A DNA stretch of 32,517 nt from Clostridia bacterium (GTDB lineage Bacteria > Bacillota > Clostridia > Christensenellales > CAG-917), in contig JAFZVB010000010.1 in assembly GCA_017618055.1 (NCBI GenBank), positions 95,631-128,147 of the forward strand. Direction: 5' to 3'. The notes beneath the pieces were generated by a model. It had not been told where the DNA came from. It saw only the letters and a list, made by a program, of their open reading frames with translations, and searched no databases. This document shows positions 23,700 through 30,624 of the stretch, piece after piece (positions within the stretch are counted from its first letter, which is position 1; each line of letters opens with the position of its first letter). A program made the translations under genes and the position numbers.

Positions 23700-25160
23700 T
23701 TAGAAGAATCTTCCTATGATATCTTTACTTGCAGCACATGTATCTTCCATGTCACCGAAGGAAATAATTTCTCCAGCATAGAATGTGTTCTTTGTGCCTT
23801 GAAGTGCTTCGAGTTTGTCATACCAACCGTCTGCGTAATCCTTTGGAGATACGTGTGGGCAGTAATAAACTTCTTGTGCAAAGTGTTTATCTTTGATTGG
23901 GAAGCCAACTCTTGCCATATCTTCGTCCATTGTCTTCATTACATCATCGAATTCCTTATCTGGATCGCCTGTATGGTTAGCAAGAGCATAAACTGTTGCT
24001 GGGCAGTCTCTATCAAGACATTGCCAACGATTGTAATAAACCATTGCGTGTCCAAGTCTTTCTGGAACCATGTTTTCTACAAGGTAACCGGAGATATTTG
24101 GGCTCTTTCCTGGTTCGAATGTTGCGATATAATCGCAATATCTCTCATGAACGATCTTTCCGAAGAGTTCTTTTTCTTCTGCTGTTGCATCTGCATATTT
24201 TGCAAACCAATCAAGTGGTGTTGTAACGATGAGTTTGTCGAATTCTTCTGTTGTTTCTTTTCCGTCTTTGGATCTGATTGTTACAAGTACTTTACCCTCT
24301 GGACGTTCAACCTTAACAACTTCTGTTTCAAGAACTGCTGGATGTTTAAGTTTTGCATTTACATGGTTGTAGATTTCTTGTGTACCATCTTGCCATGTCC
24401 AAAGTTGAAGTTTAACGAATTCAAGAGCTGTTGTTACGTCTAAGTATTTCATAACGTGTGCAGCTGGAACTTCATCAAAATATCCATAACCGAATGATGT
24501 GAATGGAGCAATCCAAATTCTCATAACTTCTTCTACTCCATTGAGTTTACAGAATTCAGAGAATGGTAATGCTAAATCTTTAAGATTTGGGTTTGTTCCC
24601 TTGATGTAGTTAGGGAATGAGTTCTCTGCTGTTGCGCCGCAGTGTCCATCAACACCTTTGGAAATACCGTAGTATTCGCCCTTTGCTACGCCGATGTGGC
24701 CATAACAGTCATAACCAACATACTTTGTTTGCATGAGTTGGTTGAGTTTCTTCATTTGTTTCTTGAGTTTAATAAGTCCAATGAGTTTCTTGAAAGAGAA
24801 ATCAACCTTTGGGTTTGTCCAATCATCGATTGCTCCGTCTAATTTACGGAATTCACGACGCATATTTGGTTCACCTGGTTTGAATTCTGGTCCCTTGTGA
24901 TAGTAACCACCGAATTCTTCCATTTCTGATACAGCATGATATGTGATAGCACCCATAATAGCTCCAGTTTCGAAGCTCTTTTCTTCTGTCTTTCCATCAT
25001 GTGTAACCTTTAATTTTGGAGACCAGCATTTTCCACCAACTTTGTTTAATTTTTCATAAATAACATAGTTGGAATAGCCTTTCTTTTCAAGGTACATTGC
25101 GCTAGATAGTCCTGCAGGACCGCCGCCAATAATACAAATTCTTTCATCTGTGTTGCTCAT
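23700..25160 (-). CDS. FAD-dependent oxidoreductase of the amine-oxidase/phytoene-desaturase type
   Basis: A 486-residue flavoprotein. ICIIGGGPAGLSSAMYLEKKG (in two parts, about residues 8-28) is the Rossmann FAD motif, followed by VIYEKLNKVGGKCWSP, the GG doublet motif of this superfamily. Later blocks (KLIVTTPLDWF near 310-320 and NTFYAGEIISFGDMEDTCAASKDIIGRFF, in parts, at the end) fit the C-terminal FAD closure. The substrate is not identifiable by eye; family members act on amines, carotenoids or protoporphyrinogen. It is the first gene of the operon that continues to hypB, the Fe-S flavoprotein and hypA, and it has a promoter at 25207-25235. Membership in a nickel-chaperone operon is unusual. 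Confidence 0.8.
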   Translation of the reverse strand: MSNTDERICIIGGGPAGLSSAMYLEKKGYSNYVIYEKLNKVGGKCWSPKLKVTHDGKTEEKSFETGAIMGAITYHAVSEMEEFGGYYHKGPEFKPGEPNMRREFRKLDGAIDDWTNPKVDFSFKKLIGLIKLKKQMKKLNQLMQTKYVGYDCYGHIGVAKGEYYGISKGVDGHCGATAENSFPNYIKGTNPNLKDLALPFSEFCKLNGVEEVMRIWIAPFTSFGYGYFDEVPAAHVMKYLDVTTALEFVKLQLWTWQDGTQEIYNHVNAKLKHPAVLETEVVKVERPEGKVLVTIRSKDGKETTEEFDKLIVTTPLDWFAKYADATAEEKELFGKIVHERYCDYIATFEPGKSPNISGYLVENMVPERLGHAMVYYNRWQCLDRDCPATVYALANHTGDPDKEFDDVMKTMDEDMARVGFPIKDKHFAQEVYYCPHVSPKDYADGWYDKLEALQGTKNTFYAGEIISFGDMEDTCAASKDIIGRFF

Positions 25161-25199
25161 AAAAATTCTCCTTTTTTTTAAAATTTTTTGTTATTTTAG

Positions 25200-25217
25200 T
25201 ATGATATTTATATCATA
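25200..25217. promoter_or_regulatory. Palindrome overlapping the -10 box of the oxidoreductase-hyp operon
   Basis: TATGATA-TTTA-TATCATA, a perfect 7-4-7 inverted repeat that covers the -10 hexamer of the promoter at 25207-25235. Its position fits a repressor site, perhaps metal-responsive; the binding protein is unknown. Confidence 0.5.
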
Positions 25218-25235
25218 TTTTGTTGTGCATGTAAA
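25207..25235 (-). promoter_or_regulatory. Promoter of the oxidoreductase-hypB-flavoprotein-hypA operon
   Basis: Minus-strand TTTACA (25230-25235), 17-bp spacer, TATAAA (25207-25212), about 40 nt before the ATG at 25160. Confidence 0.6.
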
Positions 25236-25270
25236 TAGTTAATTATTTTTACTTATTCTATAGTATATAG

Positions 25271-25945
25271 TTAAATGCGAATCGTTTTTGTAATTTGTTC
25301 GGTTAGATAATCGCATAATTCATCTACGCCTTCTTGTTTTACTGCCGAAGTTACAAACACTTTTGCATCCTTATTCCTATATGCAATATTCTTTTTTGCT
25401 CTCTCTATATCGAAGTCAAAAGCAGGCGCTACATCTAGTTTTGTTAATGCTACAACTGAAGCTACTTCAAACATTAGAGGATATTTCAAAGGTTTATCAT
25501 CCCCTTCTGGTACAGATAACAATACGAGGTTTTGTGTTGCTCCTGTATCAAACTCTGCTGGGCAAACCAAATTACCAATGTTTTCTAGGATTACAAAATC
25601 CACATCATCTAATCCCAACTCTAATAATGCTTCCCAAGACATTTGGCAAGTAATATGGCAAGCACCACCTGTGTGCATTTGCATAACCTTAACTCCAGTT
25701 TGTTCTGCTATTGTTTTTGCATCTACATCTGAATCTATATCCGCTTCGATAATTCCAATTCTAAACTTATCTTTTAGTCTGTTGACTAATTGGACTATAA
25801 GAGTTGTCTTTCCGCTGCCTGGAGATGCCATGACGTTGAGATAGAATATTTTCTTCTCTGCTAAGTCTTTTTTGATTTGTTTGGCTTGTTCGTTATTCCT
25901 TGATCTTATGTCTTCTTTTATCTCTACAATTTTGTATTCTTCCAT
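25271..25945 (-). CDS. hypB: Nickel-insertion GTPase HypB, copy 2
   Basis: A second full-length HypB of 224 residues. The P-loop is ASPGSGKTTL (about residues 40-49), and the metal-site Cys-His pair falls at C96-H97 as in copy 1 (GGACHIT). EADIDSDVDA, VPEGDDKPLKYP and the TKLD G4 motif are conserved. It also lacks a His-rich N-terminus. It begins 9 nt after the TetR gene, so it is co-transcribed with that regulator and not with the other hyp genes. Two HypBs may serve different clients, or one may act in nickel sensing or storage; the sequence does not say which. Confidence 0.93.
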   Translation of the reverse strand: MEEYKIVEIKEDIRSRNNEQAKQIKKDLAEKKIFYLNVMASPGSGKTTLIVQLVNRLKDKFRIGIIEADIDSDVDAKTIAEQTGVKVMQMHTGGACHITCQMSWEALLELGLDDVDFVILENIGNLVCPAEFDTGATQNLVLLSVPEGDDKPLKYPLMFEVASVVALTKLDVAPAFDFDIERAKKNIAYRNKDAKVFVTSAVKQEGVDELCDYLTEQITKTIRI

Positions 25946-25954
25946 ATTTTCCTC

Positions 25955-26515
25955 TTATGCTGTTAATACAGGGATTATTAAATTAAAGTAATTGTCTGCC
26001 ATTTCCTCTGGTGTTTTATCGCAGTTTCTATTTACCCACCAAAGTGTTAATTCTGTTAAGGTTGTAATTAGATGATTTGCAAGTAACCCTTCGTCCATTT
26101 TCTTGCATTCATATTCTTTGAATATGTAATCATAGACCAATTCGTTTAAATGTTCTTTTAAATCTTGAATAAATATCTCTTTACCTTCTGAATTCAAAAT
26201 GCCCTTTATTTCATCCTTATCTTCAGTAAAATGATAGAACATATGTGTGATTACATGCCTGTAGTCATTTGTATGTGAGAAGTCATGATGAGTTTCTGGT
26301 TCTAGCTCGTGACAAAATACATGTGAAAATATCTCTTTACATATTGAATGTAAAAGCTCTTCCTTTGTCTTGTAGTGTTCATAGAAAGTAGATCTGCAAA
26401 TATCTGCCTGATCTAAAACATCTTGAATTGTAATTTCTGAATATCTCTTTGTTTGTAATAACTGAGAAAAAGCGCCCCTAATAGCCTTAATTGTTTTAGC
26501 CTTTCTTCTGTCCAT
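25955..26515 (-). CDS. TetR-family transcriptional regulator
   Basis: With the ATG at 26515 the protein is 186 residues; AGGGG lies 7 nt before it, whereas the in-frame TTG 24 nt upstream has no good site. The N-terminal helix-turn-helix is typical (ITIQDVLDQADICRSTFYEHYKTKEELLHSI, in parts, about residues 28-58). The ligand domain has a His-rich stretch with about seven His in 30 residues (FCHELEPETHHDFSH, HVITHMFYHF). Similar patterns occur in other Bacillota TetR proteins, so metal binding is only a possibility. The gene is divergent from the ABC transporter and co-transcribed with hypB copy 2. It most likely represses the transporter promoter. Confidence 0.88.
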   Translation of the reverse strand: MDRRKAKTIKAIRGAFSQLLQTKRYSEITIQDVLDQADICRSTFYEHYKTKEELLHSICKEIFSHVFCHELEPETHHDFSHTNDYRHVITHMFYHFTEDKDEIKGILNSEGKEIFIQDLKEHLNELVYDYIFKEYECKKMDEGLLANHLITTLTELTLWWVNRNCDKTPEEMADNYFNLIIPVLTA

Positions 26516-26560
26516 AATAAATCCCCTGTATGTTTTCAAACAATCTGTTCACTATCTAAC

Positions 26561-26589
26561 ATTATATTCGCTTACTTACTAAAAGTAAA
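26561..26589 (-). promoter_or_regulatory. Promoter of tetR-hypB
   Basis: Minus-strand TTTACT (26584-26589), 17-bp spacer, TATAAT (26561-26566). TTACT-TTT-AGTAA, a small inverted repeat, overlaps its -35 end. Confidence 0.65.
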
Positions 26590-26606
26590 GATTTGAAAAA
26601 TATACA

Positions 26607-26636
26607 TTGACTGACCACCATTTATCTTGCTATAAT
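26607..26636 (+). promoter_or_regulatory. Promoter of the ABC transporter operon
   Basis: TTGACT (26607-26612), 18-bp spacer, TATAAT (26631-26636). An inverted repeat, AAACAA-N6-TTGTTT (26646-26663), covers the region just after +1 and is a candidate site for the divergent TetR. Confidence 0.72.
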
Positions 26637-26696
26637 TACCATACAAAACAATAATTTTTGTTTGATAACATAGAAAACTAAGGGATTTGTTCGGAA

Positions 26697-27764
26697 TTGA
26701 ATATAGACTTATTAAAAGATCAGATTGAGGCATACTCAAAGAATAAAGCTAAGAACTGGATAATCATTGTCTGCTTCTTAGTTGTTTTATTTATCTTGGC
26801 TATGGTTAGTGTTCTTCTAGGACAATCCAATATGCCTGCATTAGATGCAATTAAAGCGTTCTTTAATAGTGGTGCAGAAAAGAACATTAGAATAGTTTGG
26901 CTCATAAGGATGCCAAGAATCCTTGCAGCTATAGTTGTTGGTTTTGGTTTAGCAATTTCTGGACACATAATGCAAGTTAATCTTCAAAACCCACTTGCAT
27001 CCCCAACATCTTTAGGTGTATCCTCTGCTGCAACCTTTGGTGCAAACCTTGCAATTATCATGGGAGCAGGTTCTTTTGCTGGAACTGCAGGCAATGTTCT
27101 TAATATGAGTAATCCTTATGTTATCACAGTAGTTGCATTTATATTTGCCTTTGGATCTGTTCTTGCAATCCTAGGCATTTCAAAAATACAAAACTTCTCA
27201 CCAACAACAGTTATTCTTTTAGGTGTAGCTGCAACATCACTATTCACAGCACTTACTACCTTAGTTCAATACCTTGCCAACGACCAGGCATTATCTGTTG
27301 CCGTATATTGGACATTTGGAGACTTGGGAAGAGCATCTTATCTTAAACTCTTAATAATGAGTGTTGTGGTCTTTGCATCCTTTATAGTCTTCTTCATTTT
27401 ACGTTGGAGATATAATGCACTAGGTTCTGGAGATGAAATAGCAAAAACATTAGGCATTCATGTAAACGTTTTAAGAATTGTTTCCTTACTCCTTGCATCT
27501 TTAATAACAGCTGTTTGTGTTTCATTTGTTGGTGTTATTGGATTCGTTGGAATTATCTGTCCTCAACTTTTAAAGAGATTTATGGGTTCAGATTCTAGAT
27601 TCCTTCTTCCAGCATCTGGATTGCTTGGATCTATTCTACTCTTAGTTTCAGATGATATTGCAAGAATAATAGTACCTGGAATGAATCTTCCTGTTGCTGC
27701 AGTTACTGCAATTATAGGAACCCCATTCTTTGTATACATCTTATTAAGGAGGAAGAAAGCATGA
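26697..27764 (+). CDS. FecCD/BtuC-type ABC transporter permease
   Basis: Membrane permease of 355 residues for iron-siderophore, cobalamin or related metal-chelate uptake. About ten hydrophobic segments are visible. Family blocks include IRMPRILAAIVVGFGLAISG, QVNLQNPLASPTSLGVSSAA, and GVIGFVGIICPQLLKRFMG, the loop that docks on the ATPase. The start codon is TTG at 26697 with AAGGGA 11 nt upstream; no ATG is available before the first conserved segment. Its stop overlaps the ATPase start by 4 nt. A single permease gene implies a homodimer. Substrate identity is not encoded in visible motifs. Confidence 0.93.
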   Translation: MNIDLLKDQIEAYSKNKAKNWIIIVCFLVVLFILAMVSVLLGQSNMPALDAIKAFFNSGAEKNIRIVWLIRMPRILAAIVVGFGLAISGHIMQVNLQNPLASPTSLGVSSAATFGANLAIIMGAGSFAGTAGNVLNMSNPYVITVVAFIFAFGSVLAILGISKIQNFSPTTVILLGVAATSLFTALTTLVQYLANDQALSVAVYWTFGDLGRASYLKLLIMSVVVFASFIVFFILRWRYNALGSGDEIAKTLGIHVNVLRIVSLLLASLITAVCVSFVGVIGFVGIICPQLLKRFMGSDSRFLLPASGLLGSILLLVSDDIARIIVPGMNLPVAAVTAIIGTPFFVYILLRRKKA

Positions 27765-28531
27765 GCGAAATACTAAATGTTTCTAATTACTCTTTCTCCT
27801 ATGACAAAAAATTAGTCTTGGATAATATCTCCTTTGGTGTGAGCGATTCTGAAACAACCATTCTTATAGGTGCTAACGGAGCAGGAAAGTCTACCCTTAT
27901 TAAATGTATTGCAGGAATACAAAAGAGCAAGGTTGGAGATATTACTTTACTAGGCAAAAACTACAAGGAATATAAGAGACAAGAGTTTGCAAAGAACGTT
28001 GCATATGTGCCTCAAAATATTATGTTTGAGAGTATGAGCGTTATAGATGCAATACTACTTGGAAGACTTCCATACTTTAGTCATCCATCAAAACAAGACT
28101 ACGAAAAGGTATATGAAATTATCCAAAAATTAGGCATTGAACACATAGCAAATTCGGATGTGCAAAAGCTATCTGGAGGCGAAAGACAGAAGGTTGCAAT
28201 AGCCAGAGCTTTGGTTGGAAATGCTAAACTTTTATTGATGGATGAGCCAACAGCGAATTTGGACTTAAAGAGCCAATATGACACTTTAAATATGATAAAC
28301 GTACTGAAAAACGATGGAATTGGAATAATCATCAGTATGCACGACATAAACCATGCTCTAGAAGTTGGAGACAAATACGTGGTATTAAAAGATAAGAAAA
28401 TACTTGCCCAAGGAGATGTAAATATACTAACAGAAGACCTACTTCACGAAGTATATGATTTACACTTCCATTTAATTGAGCACGGCAATACAAAACATTT
28501 CCATATAGAAGGAGAAAACCATGAGCATTAA
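27761..28531 (+). CDS. ABC transporter ATPase (FepC/BtuD type) with His-rich C-terminal tail
   Basis: ATP-binding subunit of 256 residues. Walker A is GANGAGKST (about residues 38-46), the Q-loop is VPQN, the signature is LSGGERQ, Walker B is LLLMDEPTANLD, and the switch His is in ISMHDINHAL. The last 24 residues are unusual: seven His in HFHLIEH, KHFH and NHEH, suggesting a transition-metal-binding tail. The common FepC-type C-terminus has one or two His at most in this area (from memory). It overlaps the permease by 4 nt and the binding-protein gene by 11 nt. Confidence 0.95.
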   Translation: MSEILNVSNYSFSYDKKLVLDNISFGVSDSETTILIGANGAGKSTLIKCIAGIQKSKVGDITLLGKNYKEYKRQEFAKNVAYVPQNIMFESMSVIDAILLGRLPYFSHPSKQDYEKVYEIIQKLGIEHIANSDVQKLSGGERQKVAIARALVGNAKLLLMDEPTANLDLKSQYDTLNMINVLKNDGIGIIISMHDINHALEVGDKYVVLKDKKILAQGDVNILTEDLLHEVYDLHFHLIEHGNTKHFHIEGENHEH

Positions 28532-29705
28532 AAGAAAATTAATACTCGTTGTAGCAACAGTCCTAGTACTAGCACTATCTTTATCTGTATTAGTAGCTTG
28601 TGTAGGAAAGAAAGACGAAGACACTGGCACAACATTAGTAGTTGATATGCTAGGAAGACAACACAATATCAATCTAGATTCAATAGAAAGAGTTGTTTGT
28701 ATCGGTGCAGGTTCCTTAAGACTTTACACATATGTTGGAGATATGAACAAAATCGTTGCAGTAGAAGAAATTGAAGAAAATGCTGTAATGTCACAAATGT
28801 TTATTTCAAAGAGACCATACCAAGTAGCAAATGATACATTATTCAAATCATTAATCGCTAATGGAAAGACAGTTGGTAAAGGTGGACCAAAGGCACAAGT
28901 TCTCGATGCAGAAGCAATCATTGCAAATGATCCAGATATCGTCTTCTCTACACTTTCTTTAACGGCAGAAGAACTTGCAACAGCTGAAGCACAAATCGGA
29001 TGCCCAATCATTACATTAAAATATGGCAACGCAAAAGCTTTCTCAGAAGAAATCATTATGTCCATCAACTTAGTTGGAAAGATTATGAAAGCAGATGCAA
29101 AGGCAACAGCATTAACAAATTACATAAAAGAACTCAAGACAGACTTGGCTTCCAAGAAAGTAACAAGTGACGACGGAAAGAAGGTTTATCTTGCATGTAA
29201 CTCTAACTGGGGAACAAAAGGATTCTTATCTACATCTAAAAACTACCCTATCTTCACTATCTCAGGAATTGAGAATGTAATGGATGCAGCAAACATTGCA
29301 CTAGTAGATGGTTTTGCAGACCTTGAAGCTGTCGTATCATCAGATGCAGACGTTATTATTTTAGATGCAGGTGGTCTTGCAACATTTAAATCAGAGTACA
29401 CAGCAACAGATTCACAACTTCCAGGACAACTTGCAACAATGAAAGCATGGAATAACAAAGAAGTTTATCTTATGATGCCAAACAACGCATATGATGCAAA
29501 CGTTGAAATGTACTTTGCTAATGCATACTTTGCATTAACAGTCGCATATCCAGATGTATATGGTGCAAACGGAACAAATCCAATCAATATTCAAGAAAAA
29601 GTTACAGAAATTATGAACCATTTCTACGGAAAAGATATGTATAGCGAAATCCTCGTTTACGGTGGATATCAAAAACTTAACTTACCAGAAACATGGCCAG
29701 CATAA
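28521..29705 (+). CDS. Substrate-binding lipoprotein of the metal-chelate ABC transporter
   Basis: A 394-residue extracellular lipoprotein. The signal peptide ends in the lipobox LVAC, with Cys27 as the lipidated residue. The mature part starts with a TLVVDMLGRQHNI strand and RVVCIGAGSLRLYTYVG, the beginning of a type III periplasmic-binding fold (PF01497, the FepB/BtuF family). NDPDIVFST and SDADVIILDAG are the matching half-domain motifs. The ligand is not evident; members bind ferric siderophores, haem, cobalamin or other metal chelates. GGAG precedes the ATG, and the gene overlaps both neighbours, so the four genes are tightly coupled. Confidence 0.92.
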   Translation: MSIKRKLILVVATVLVLALSLSVLVACVGKKDEDTGTTLVVDMLGRQHNINLDSIERVVCIGAGSLRLYTYVGDMNKIVAVEEIEENAVMSQMFISKRPYQVANDTLFKSLIANGKTVGKGGPKAQVLDAEAIIANDPDIVFSTLSLTAEELATAEAQIGCPIITLKYGNAKAFSEEIIMSINLVGKIMKADAKATALTNYIKELKTDLASKKVTSDDGKKVYLACNSNWGTKGFLSTSKNYPIFTISGIENVMDAANIALVDGFADLEAVVSSDADVIILDAGGLATFKSEYTATDSQLPGQLATMKAWNNKEVYLMMPNNAYDANVEMYFANAYFALTVAYPDVYGANGTNPINIQEKVTEIMNHFYGKDMYSEILVYGGYQKLNLPETWPA

Positions 29706-30280
29706 GCGAAATAAAAAGCAAAGAATTCTTTGATGAATTATCTAAAACCTGGGACTCCACTAATAAAAAGAGTCCCCAGGTTGTATTTGACAACATCACC
29801 ATAAACCCAACAGACAAGGTATTAGATGTTGCTTGTGGTACAGGTGTACTCGAGCCATACCTTTGTTCTTTAACAAAGGAAAAAGTAATTGGTATAGATA
29901 TATCAGACGGAATGATAGAAAAAGCAAAGGTGAATAATGCCGGTCTTAATGTAAAATACATTACTGGCAGTTTTTATGACTTCTCCTCTGCTCCTTTTGA
30001 TAAAATCATAATATATAACGCCTTCCCTCATTTTGTCCTTTTAGACAAGTTTAAAGAGGCTATATATAGAAATCTAAAAGCAGACGGAAAATTTATAATT
30101 TGTCATTCCCTATCTAGAGCAGAACTTGCTACACATCATGCACAACTATCCTCTAATATATCTAGGGATTTAAATTATGTTGAAACCGAAGCAGACTATT
30201 TCAAAGATAAATTCGTAATAAATACCGCCAAAGAAGACGACAAATCATTCGTTATTGTAGGAACAAAAATAATTAAATAA
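29693..30280 (+). CDS. Class I SAM-dependent methyltransferase
   Basis: A 195-residue Rossmann methyltransferase. Motif I is VLDVACGTGVLEPYL (about residues 43-57) and the acidic loop after strand 2 is VIGIDISDGMIEKA. Later strands match IIIYNAFPHFV and GKFIICHSLSRAEL. The ATG lies within the end of the binding-protein gene, overlapping it by 13 nt, so it is part of the transporter operon. The acceptor is unknown. Methylation of an imported metal ligand or a tetrapyrrole-type cofactor is a possibility from context only. Confidence 0.88.
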   Translation: MASISEIKSKEFFDELSKTWDSTNKKSPQVVFDNITINPTDKVLDVACGTGVLEPYLCSLTKEKVIGIDISDGMIEKAKVNNAGLNVKYITGSFYDFSSAPFDKIIIYNAFPHFVLLDKFKEAIYRNLKADGKFIICHSLSRAELATHHAQLSSNISRDLNYVETEADYFKDKFVINTAKEDDKSFVIVGTKIIK

Positions 30281-30286
30281 TTATTA

Positions 30287-30315
30287 TTGACATAACGTTA
30301 TCGACTTTGTATTAT
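30287..30315 (+). promoter_or_regulatory. Promoter of the T-box leader
   Basis: Perfect TTGACA (30287-30292), 17-bp spacer containing the palindrome TAACGTTA, TATTAT (30310-30315). Start expected near 30322. Confidence 0.82.
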
Positions 30316-30321
30316 TCATTT

Positions 30322-30597
30322 AATAGCGTTTGACCAGGAACAAGTAAGAGCGAGGGGCCTTTCAGAGAGATGCCGGTTGCTGCAAGGCATTAAGGGAATC
30401 GTATCCGAATACATCCTGTTAGCTGTGTACGGAAAGGAAACGAGTATGCTACACCGGGATTGCCCGTTACAGCAAGTGAGCAAAGTGCTCCATAAGGTTT
30501 GACTAGTAATAGTTAAGCGAATAGAGGTGGTACCACGAAATATTTCGTCCTCTTAACAAGAATCTAAGACTAGATTATGTTGGGAGGATTTTTTATT
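30322..30597 (+). promoter_or_regulatory. T-box riboswitch, predicted tRNA-Tyr (UAC specifier)
   Basis: This 344-nt gene-free stretch (30281-30624) is a T-box leader. Stem I has CAGGA (5') pairing with TCCTG (3') at its base, the CAGAGAG motif, and the GGTTGCTG distal loop. The internal loop on the 3' side reads GAATACA just before TCCTG; with one unpaired A after the codon, the specifier is TAC (30410-30412), Tyr. The T-box is AGAGGTGGTACCACG (30523-30537). Its TGGT would pair with ACCA, fitting the A73 discriminator of tRNA-Tyr. The terminator/antiterminator follows. Uncharged tRNA-Tyr would switch on the symporter gene. Confidence 0.9.
30548..30596 (+). terminator. Regulated terminator of the T-box
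   Basis: TCCTCTTAACA (30548-30558) pairs with TGTTGGGAGGA (30578-30588), with two G-U pairs. An inner AATCTA-AGAC-TAGATT hairpin sits on top and seven T follow. Its 5' arm overlaps the sequence that pairs with the T-box in the antiterminator (AGAGG with CCTCT), as expected. Confidence 0.9.
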
Positions 30598-30624
30598 TTC
30601 TCAACAACGAGATGAGGTGAGATT

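Noticed and set aside
23673..24443. A 256-codon open frame on the plus strand across the FAD oxidoreductase gene
   Set aside because: It is antisense to a clear flavoprotein, has Cys/Phe/Trp-rich translation and no family match, so it is a shadow frame.
25955..26515. Metal-sensing TetR based on its seven His residues
   Set aside because: A similar His-containing pattern is, as far as I recall, common in Bacillota TetR ligand domains, so it is not good evidence for metal binding by itself.
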